Source: Stutzerimonas kirkiae
GTDB lineage: Bacteria > Pseudomonadota > Gammaproteobacteria > Pseudomonadales > Pseudomonadaceae
DNA length: 64,000 nucleotides
Assembly: GCF_004327335.1 (NCBI RefSeq)
Contig: NZ_QJUO01000001.1
Coordinates: 186,001-250,000 of the forward strand
Direction of reading: 5' to 3'
A program made the translations under genes and the position numbers. The notes beneath the pieces were generated by a model, which made no database searches, was not told the DNA's origin, and saw nothing but the letters and a program-made list of their open reading frames with translations. This document shows, one piece after another, positions 58,914 through 64,000 of this stretch. Positions within the stretch are counted from its first letter, which is position 1, and each line of letters begins with the position of its first letter.

Positions 58914-59351
58914 CTAGGTTTCCAGCAAGAAAGTCACCGGACCATCGTTGAGCAAATGCACCTGCATATTCGCGCCGAAACGCCCACAGGCGACCCGCTC
59001 GTGCTGGCCGCGGGCCTGCTCGACCAGGTAGTCATAGAGCTCCTCGCCCAGCGCCGGCGGCGCCGCACTGGAGAAGCCCGGGCGCAGGCCGCTACGGGTA
59101 TCGGCGGCCAGGGTGAACTGGGACACCAGCAGCAGGCCGCCAGCGACATCCTTCAGGGAAAGGTTCATGCGGCCCTGCTCATCGCCGAACACCCGGTAAT
59201 CGAGCGATTTGCGCAGCAGCTTGTCGGCCCTGGCCTTGTCATCCCCGCGCTCGACGCCCACCAGCACCAGCAGCCCCTGCCCGATCTCCCCGACGACTTC
59301 GCCATCGACCTCGACCCGTGCATGGCTCACACGCTGTATCAACCCCTTCAT
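58914..59351 (-). CDS. dtd: D-aminoacyl-tRNA deacylase
   Basis: A 145-residue DTD that hydrolyses D-aminoacyl-tRNAs. Conserved active-site motifs: [12 protein letters not shown] (SQ-x-T) and the C-terminal [13 protein letters not shown] (GP-x-T), with the Gly-cisPro pair. Its ATG shares one base with the pip stop (TGATG), giving tight coupling. Confidence 0.96.
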   Translation of the reverse strand: MKGLIQRVSHARVEVDGEVVGEIGQGLLVLVGVERGDDKARADKLLRKSLDYRVFGDEQGRMNLSLKDVAGGLLLVSQFTLAADTRSGLRPGFSSAAPPALGEELYDYLVEQARGQHERVACGRFGANMQVHLLNDGPVTFLLET

Positions 59352-60322
59352 CAGGCGTCCTTCGGCGGTAGCCCGAGCAGGCGCAGGGCCAGGTCCTGGG
59401 TGGCACGTACCAGCGCATCGGTGATGCCCGGCTCGGAAGCGGAATGGCCGGCATCGCGGATGATCTGCAACTCGCTGCCGGGCCAGGCCCGGTGCAGCGC
59501 CCAGGCATTGTCCAGCGGGCAGATGACGTCATAGCGGCCATGCACGATGATGCCCGGCAGGTGGGCGATCTTCGGCATGTCGCGCAGCAACTGGTCGGCC
59601 TCGAGGAAGGCGTCGTTGACGAAGTAGTGGCACTCGATGCGCGCCATCGACAACGCCCGATGGGCATCGGTGAAGCTGTCGACCAACTGCGGGTTGGGGC
59701 GCAGGGTCGCGGTACGCCCCTCCCAGCCGGACCAGGCCTTGGCCGCGTGCAACTGGGCGATCTGGTCGCTGCCGGTCAGGCGCTGGTAGAAGGCCCGCAT
59801 CAGGTCGCCGCGCTCCTCTTCGGCAATCGGCGCCAGGTAGTCCTCCCAGTAGTCGGGGAACAACCGGCTGGCGCCCTCCTGGTAGAACCACTGGAACTCC
59901 TGTGGCCGGCACAGGAAGATGCCACGCAGCACCAGCCCCAGTACCCGCCCGGGATGGGCCTGGGCATAGGCCAGCGACAGGGTGGAGCCCCAGGAACCAC
60001 CGAACAGTACCCACTGCTCGATACCCAGGTGTTCGCGGATACGCTCCATATCCGCGATCAGGTGCGCGGTGGTGTTGTTCTCGAGACTGGCATGCGGCGT
60101 CGAACGCCCGCAGCCACGCTGGTCGAAGGTGACGATACGGTAGAGAGTCGGATCGAAGAAGCGCCGGCTCGACGCATCGCAGCCACCGCCCGGACCGCCA
60201 TGCACGAACAGCACCGGCAGGCCGTCGGGCATGCCGCTCTCGTCGACATACAGGACATGGGGATCTTCCACCGCCAGCTCATGCCGGGCATAAGGTTTTA
60301 TTTCCGCGAACAAGCTCTGCAT
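59351..60322 (-). CDS. pip: Proline iminopeptidase
   Basis: A 323-residue alpha/beta hydrolase that removes N-terminal proline. The oxyanion segment [11 protein letters not shown], nucleophile elbow [14 protein letters not shown], catalytic Asp in HGRYDVICP and His in DAGHSASE are all present. The frame is open to 60439, but the ATG at 60322 has GGGAGAGAG directly upstream and matches homologues. Operon pip-dtd. Confidence 0.95.
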   Translation of the reverse strand: MQSLFAEIKPYARHELAVEDPHVLYVDESGMPDGLPVLFVHGGPGGGCDASSRRFFDPTLYRIVTFDQRGCGRSTPHASLENNTTAHLIADMERIREHLGIEQWVLFGGSWGSTLSLAYAQAHPGRVLGLVLRGIFLCRPQEFQWFYQEGASRLFPDYWEDYLAPIAEEERGDLMRAFYQRLTGSDQIAQLHAAKAWSGWEGRTATLRPNPQLVDSFTDAHRALSMARIECHYFVNDAFLEADQLLRDMPKIAHLPGIIVHGRYDVICPLDNAWALHRAWPGSELQIIRDAGHSASEPGITDALVRATQDLALRLLGLPPKDA

Positions 60323-60406
60323 GTCTCTCTCCCGGGCCATGGCTGTGGTGGAGTAACTAGACCCCAAGGATACATCAGCCGTTGTGGAAAGCGGCGCCAG
60401 GCTCTT

Positions 60407-60517
60407 TCGCTGGAGGCTGGAGGCTGGACGAAAAGCCATTCATTCCGGGCTTCTACGTCCTGGTGTCCAGCCTCCAGCGCTTTTATCGGCTCTTCGAGCG
60501 CATAGCGCGATCACCCT
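60407..60517. repeat. GCTGGAGGCTGGAC palindromic repeat, copy 3
   Basis: Starts GCTGGAGGCTGGAGGCTGGA and ends with CCAGCCTCCAGCGCTTTTAT then CGGCTCTTCGAGCGCATAGC. Closely related to the 26.4-kb copy in its right half. Fills the space upstream of pip. Confidence 0.75.
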
Positions 60518-60657
60518 GAGCGTGAATTATCCATGCTTGGCGCATGCCTTCGCGCATGCTAGGTTTGCGCCTCGCCAGGATGGCGAGGCAGTGGCCAGTC
60601 ATAAAAAACAGTAGGAAGGTCCGCCATTTCTTTTGGCCCGATCGATGAGGTACCCCC

Positions 60658-61431
60658 ATGGCCGAGGCCATACCCGCTCTGGAAATCCGCAATCTGCACA
60701 AGCGTTACGGCGATCTCGAAGTACTCAAGGGCGTTTCCCTGACCGCGCACGATGGCGATGTGATTTCCATCCTCGGCTCGTCCGGCTCGGGCAAGTCCAC
60801 TTTCCTGCGCTGCATCAACCTGCTGGAAAATCCCCACGAAGGCGAGATCCTCCTGGCCGGCGAGGCGCTCAGGCTCAAGCGCGACAAGAGCGGGGAGCTG
60901 GTCGCCGCCGATGCCGGGCAGATCAACCGCATGCGCAGCAAGCTCGGCTTCGTGTTCCAGAACTTCAACCTCTGGCCGCACATGAGTGTGCTCGACAACA
61001 TCATCGAGGCGCCGCGCCGCGTGCTCGGCCAGAGCCGCGCCGAGGCCGTCGAAACCGCCGAGGCGCTGCTGGCCAAGGTCGGCATCGCCGACAAGCGCCA
61101 CGCCTACCCCAACCAGTTGTCCGGTGGCCAGCAACAGCGCGCCGCCATCGCCCGCACCCTGGCCATGCAACCCAGGGTGATCCTGTTCGACGAGCCGACC
61201 TCGGCCCTCGATCCGGAAATGGTACAAGAAGTGCTTGCTGTGATTCGCTCGCTTGCCGAGGAAGGCCGCACCATGCTGCTGGTGACCCACGAGCTGAATT
61301 TCGCCAAACAGGTGTCCAGCGAAGTGGTCTTTCTCCATCAGGGACTGGTCGAGGAACAGGGTACGCCCGCCCAGGTCTTCGACAACCCCCGTTCGGCACG
61401 CTGCCAACAATTCATGTCCAGCCATCGCTAA
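60658..61431 (+). CDS. Polar amino-acid ABC transporter ATP-binding protein
   Basis: A 257-residue ABC ATPase of the HisP/AotP class. Walker A GSSGSGKS (about residues 40-47), signature LSGGQQQRAAIART, Walker B VILFDEPTSALDPEM, and the H-loop THE are present. The GEILLAGEALRLKRDKSGEL insertion is typical of the HisP group for arginine, ornithine or histidine uptake. First gene of a four-gene operon. Confidence 0.92.
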   Translation: MAEAIPALEIRNLHKRYGDLEVLKGVSLTAHDGDVISILGSSGSGKSTFLRCINLLENPHEGEILLAGEALRLKRDKSGELVAADAGQINRMRSKLGFVFQNFNLWPHMSVLDNIIEAPRRVLGQSRAEAVETAEALLAKVGIADKRHAYPNQLSGGQQQRAAIARTLAMQPRVILFDEPTSALDPEMVQEVLAVIRSLAEEGRTMLLVTHELNFAKQVSSEVVFLHQGLVEEQGTPAQVFDNPRSARCQQFMSSHR

Positions 61432-61445
61432 TGGAGCTACAACGC

Positions 61446-62201
61446 ATGAAAAGCTATAAGAAGATCCTGTTCGGTGCCGCCGCTTCCCTGCTGATCGCCA
61501 GCCAGACGTTCGCCGCCGAGAAACTGCGCATCGGCACCGAAGGCGCCTACCCGCCCTTCAACCTGATCGACGCCAGCGGCAAGGCGGTCGGCTTCGACCT
61601 GGATATCGCCTACGCCCTGTGCGAGAAACTGCAAGCCGAATGCGACGTGGTCATCTCCGACTGGGACGGCATCATCCCGGCGCTGAACGCCGGCAAGTTC
61701 GACTTCCTCGCCGCCTCCATGTCGAACACCGAGGAGCGCCGCCAGGCGGTCGCTTTCACCGACCACTACTACACCAACAAATTGCAGTTCGTCGCACCCA
61801 AATCGGTGGACTTCAAGACCGACAAGGACTACTTGAAAGGCAAGGTGATCGGCGCCCAGCGCTCCACCATCGCCGGCACCTGGCTGGAAGACAACCTCGA
61901 TGGCGTAATCGACATCAAGCTCTACGACACCCAGGAAAACGCCTACCTCGACCTCGCCACCGGGCGTGTCGACGGCATCCTCGCCGACACCTTCGTACAG
62001 TGGGAATGGCTCAAGAGCGACGCCGCCAAGAACTTCGAATTCAAGGGCGAACCGGTGTTCGATGACGACAAGATCGCCATTGCCGTGCGCAAGAACAACG
62101 ACGAACTGCGCCAGCGCCTGAACAAGGCCCTGGCCGAGATCATCGCCGACGGCACCTACAAGAAGATCAACGACAAGTACTTCCCGTTCGATATCTACTG
62201 A
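61446..62201 (+). CDS. Polar amino-acid ABC transporter substrate-binding protein
   Basis: A 251-residue periplasmic protein with a signal peptide (cut after QTFA) and the LAO/ArgT-type opening LRIGTEGAYPPFNLIDASG, followed by GFDLDIAYALCEKL and WDGIIPALNAGKFD. The charged cleft and the two conserved Cys (about 61 and 68) are as in lysine/arginine/ornithine- or histidine-binding proteins. Which cationic amino acid is bound cannot be decided. Confidence 0.92.
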   Translation: MKSYKKILFGAAASLLIASQTFAAEKLRIGTEGAYPPFNLIDASGKAVGFDLDIAYALCEKLQAECDVVISDWDGIIPALNAGKFDFLAASMSNTEERRQAVAFTDHYYTNKLQFVAPKSVDFKTDKDYLKGKVIGAQRSTIAGTWLEDNLDGVIDIKLYDTQENAYLDLATGRVDGILADTFVQWEWLKSDAAKNFEFKGEPVFDDDKIAIAVRKNNDELRQRLNKALAEIIADGTYKKINDKYFPFDIY

Positions 62202-62252
62202 CCTGTCTGAACCCGTACCCGGCCACGGCCGGGCACGGGTCTTCGAGCCTAC

Positions 62253-62948
62253 ATGATTCCTGACTTGCACGGATTCGGTCCGGCGCTGCTCGCCGGTACC
62301 TGGGTCACCATCCAACTGGCGCTCGCGTCCCTGGCCCTGGGCCTGCTGCTCGGCCTGTGCGGCGCGCTCGCCAAGACCTCGCCGTACAGCGCCCTGCGCT
62401 GGATCGGCGGCACCTACTCGACCATCGTACGCGGCGTTCCGGAGCTGCTCTGGGTGCTGCTGATCTACCTCGGCACCATTGGCCTGGTACGCGGCATCGG
62501 CGAAGTGTTCGGTATCGAAAACCTCGCCCTCAGCCCCTTCGTCGCCGGCACCATCGCCCTCGGGCTGTGCTTCGGCGCCTACGCCACCGAGGTATTCCGC
62601 GGCGCGCTGCTGGCCATTCCCAAGGGCCACCGCGAAGCGGGCCTGGCTCTGGGCCTGGGCAGGCGGCATATCTTCCTGCGCTTGATCCTGCCGCAGATGT
62701 GGCGCCTGGCGCTGCCCGGGCTGGGCAACCTGTTCATGATCCTGATGAAGGACACCGCGCTGGTATCGGTGATCGGCCTGGAAGAGATCATGCGCAACGC
62801 GCAGATCGCCATCACCGCCAGCAAGGAGCCCTTCACCTTCTATATCGTCGCCGCGTTCATCTACCTGGGGCTGACCACCTTCGCCATGATCGGCATGTAT
62901 TTCCTAGAAAAACGCGCTGGCCGCGGCTTCACCAGGAGCGCCGCATGA
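62253..62948 (+). CDS. Polar amino-acid ABC transporter permease (HisQ/AotQ type)
   Basis: A 231-residue inner-membrane permease with five helices. The GTWVTIQLALASLALGLLLG opening, the RGVPELLWVLLIYLG motif and the EAA loop (FRGALLAIPKGHREAGLALG) are standard. Overlaps the next permease gene by four bases. Confidence 0.92.
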   Translation: MIPDLHGFGPALLAGTWVTIQLALASLALGLLLGLCGALAKTSPYSALRWIGGTYSTIVRGVPELLWVLLIYLGTIGLVRGIGEVFGIENLALSPFVAGTIALGLCFGAYATEVFRGALLAIPKGHREAGLALGLGRRHIFLRLILPQMWRLALPGLGNLFMILMKDTALVSVIGLEEIMRNAQIAITASKEPFTFYIVAAFIYLGLTTFAMIGMYFLEKRAGRGFTRSAA

Positions 62949-63634
62949 GTTGGGAAGTCTTCGTCCGCTGGCTGCCGAGTTTCCTCGATGGCGCCTGGCT
63001 GACCCTGCAACTGGTCGGTATCTCGGTGGTCACCGGGCTGATTCTCGCCCTGCCATTGGGCATCGCCCGCTCTTCGCGCCACCTCGCGGTGCGTGCACTG
63101 CCCTACGGCTACATCTTTTTCTTCCGTGGTACACCGCTGCTGGTGCAACTGTTCCTGGTCTACTACGGCCTGTCGCAGTTCGAGGCGGTGCGCCAGAGCA
63201 TGGCCTGGCCCTACCTGCGCGACCCTTACTGGTGCGCGATCATCACCATGACCCTGCACACCGCCGCCTATATCGCCGAAATCCTGCGCGGCGCCATCCA
63301 GAACGTACCGCCTGGCGAAATCGAGGCGGCCCGCGCCCTGGGCATGTCGCGCAGCCAGACCCTCTGGCACATCACCCTGCCCCGGGCGACGCGCATCGGC
63401 CTGCCGGCCTACAGCAACGAAGTGATCCTGATGCTCAAGGCCAGCGCCCTGGCCAGCACCGTCACCCTGCTGGAGCTGACCGGCACGGCGCGCAAGATTG
63501 CCGCGCGCAACTACCTGCACGAGGAAATGTTCCTCACCGCCGGCATCCTCTACCTGCTGATCGCCTTCGTGCTGATGCAGGGCTTCAAGCTGCTCGAACG
63601 CTGGCTGCGGGTCGACGCCTGCCAAGGGCGCTGA
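62945..63634 (+). CDS. Polar amino-acid ABC transporter permease (HisM/AotM type)
   Basis: A 229-residue partner permease: GAWLTLQLVGISVVTG, FFFRGTPLLVQLFLVYYG and the EAA loop LRGAIQNVPPGEIEAARALG are visible. With HisQ-type permease and two ATPase copies it forms the importer. The ATG overlaps the preceding stop (ATGA). Confidence 0.92.
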   Translation: MSWEVFVRWLPSFLDGAWLTLQLVGISVVTGLILALPLGIARSSRHLAVRALPYGYIFFFRGTPLLVQLFLVYYGLSQFEAVRQSMAWPYLRDPYWCAIITMTLHTAAYIAEILRGAIQNVPPGEIEAARALGMSRSQTLWHITLPRATRIGLPAYSNEVILMLKASALASTVTLLELTGTARKIAARNYLHEEMFLTAGILYLLIAFVLMQGFKLLERWLRVDACQGR

Positions 63635-63637
63635 GGC

Positions 63638-64000
63638 ATGCCCGTGAGCATCCAGCCAGTGATGAAGGGCCGGCTCGCCTGCTGGCAAGTGCGCCGTGGC
63701 GACAGCCTGTTGCTGGTCGCCGAACAGGGCGCCCAGGTACTCGAATACCGCCAGGGCGATGCCGCACCGGTCATCTGGCTCAGCGAGCAGGCCGCCTTCG
63801 ACAGCGGGCAACCGGTGCGCGGCGGTATCCCGGTGTGCTGGCCCTGGTTCGGCGACCTGGCGCGCAACCCCGAGGCCGTGCAGGCCCTGCATCCCCTGCC
63901 GGCACCGGCCCATGGCCTGGTACGCGGCCTGCCCTGGACACTGGAACGACAGGCCGAGGAACAGGGCACGGCCGTGCTCGACTTCAACTGCCCGCCGCTG
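63638..64000 (+). CDS. D-hexose-6-phosphate mutarotase (3' partial)
   Basis: The first 121 codons of a YeaD-like aldose-1-epimerase family protein; the gene runs off the window. The family motifs PVRGGIPVCWPWFGDL and the following APAHGLVRGLPW with its catalytic-site His are visible. The enzyme interconverts alpha and beta anomers of glucose 6-phosphate. It starts three bases after the permease stop, so it is probably read through from the transporter operon. Confidence 0.88.
   Translation, partial: MPVSIQPVMKGRLACWQVRRGDSLLLVAEQGAQVLEYRQGDAAPVIWLSEQAAFDSGQPVRGGIPVCWPWFGDLARNPEAVQALHPLPAPAHGLVRGLPWTLERQAEEQGTAVLDFNCPPL

Noticed and set aside
60633-61445. Long plus-strand frame that would fuse upstream sequence to the substrate-binding protein
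   Set aside because: The 5' part is an out-of-frame reading of the ATP-binding protein gene; the real start of the binding protein is the ATG at 61446 with a signal peptide.

Overview
This window is chromosomal DNA from a high-GC gammaproteobacterium, almost certainly a member of the Pseudomonadaceae. The evidence is gene content and order: ampD-ampE, serA beside a D-2-hydroxyglutarate dehydrogenase gene, thyA-lgt-ptsP-rppH, ilvA beside rpiA, pycR/pycA-pycB, ubiE-ubiJ-ubiB-hisI-hisE-tatABC-rsmE and dtd-pip. Many short palindromic intergenic repeats of Pseudomonas type also occur. No rRNA, tRNA, CRISPR array, phage or complete insertion sequence was seen. The first gene (nitronate monooxygenase family) and the last (D-hexose-6-phosphate mutarotase) run off the window.

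Layout. 1-6.7 kb: nitronate monooxygenase-like gene, ampE-ampD (peptidoglycan recycling), a membrane-anchored glutamate-synthase-like flavoprotein, divergent zapE-like ATPase and SDR genes, and a PHA-system protein. 6.7-7.4 kb: repeat-rich DNA with no gene. 7.4-11.5 kb: a LysR regulator and a three-gene TRAP transporter ending in a clear terminator. 11.7-16.7 kb: small conserved proteins, YqaA, then serA divergent from the D-2-hydroxyglutarate dehydrogenase gene, and an FAH-family hydrolase. 16.9-27.3 kb: SdiA-regulated-like protein, solitary ParA, thyA-lgt, ptsP-rppH, HAD hydrolase, membrane protein, ilvA, rpiA. 27.4-30.6 kb: a decayed iron-type cell-surface-signalling locus (intact sigma factor, frameshifted FecR, receptor cut off after its signalling domain at a REP-like repeat) and an Rpn nuclease gene. 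30.9-39.9 kb: DASS transporter, a two-component pair ending in an HD-GYP protein, Kef-type antiporter, PBP7, a small protein, PycR. 40.1-44.8 kb: two-subunit pyruvate carboxylase and a zinc alcohol dehydrogenase. 45.2-51.2 kb: ubiquinone, histidine and Tat operon. 51.4-53 kb: divergent LysE exporter and LysR regulator. 53.2-58.9 kb: the accessory island described below. 58.9-64 kb: dtd-pip, a polar amino-acid ABC transporter and the mutarotase.

The most interesting segment is 53.2-58.9 kb. It holds a 1,064-residue TonB-dependent receptor, a 261-residue secreted protein of the hemophilin/Slam-substrate type, and a Slam outer-membrane protein (TPR domain plus beta barrel). Together they look like a type XI secretion system that exports a soluble ligand-binding protein and recaptures it through its own receptor. 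Three features are unusual: the receptor has an N-terminal signalling (STN) domain with no sigma/anti-sigma pair beside it, the secreted protein has a single histidine and no cysteine, and the middle of the cluster is visibly AT-richer than its surroundings.

The window also carries several repeat families. These are a MITE-like element whose two copies abut stop codons, a palindromic family at four sites, GCAAGCT-type repeats including a large hairpin between pycA and pycB, GGTGCGC/GCGCACC palindromes, and a classical Pseudomonas REP pair. Operator-like palindromes lie in front of the targets of three LysR genes and between serA and its partner gene. All functional calls rest on reading the protein sequences against remembered families; no database search was run.
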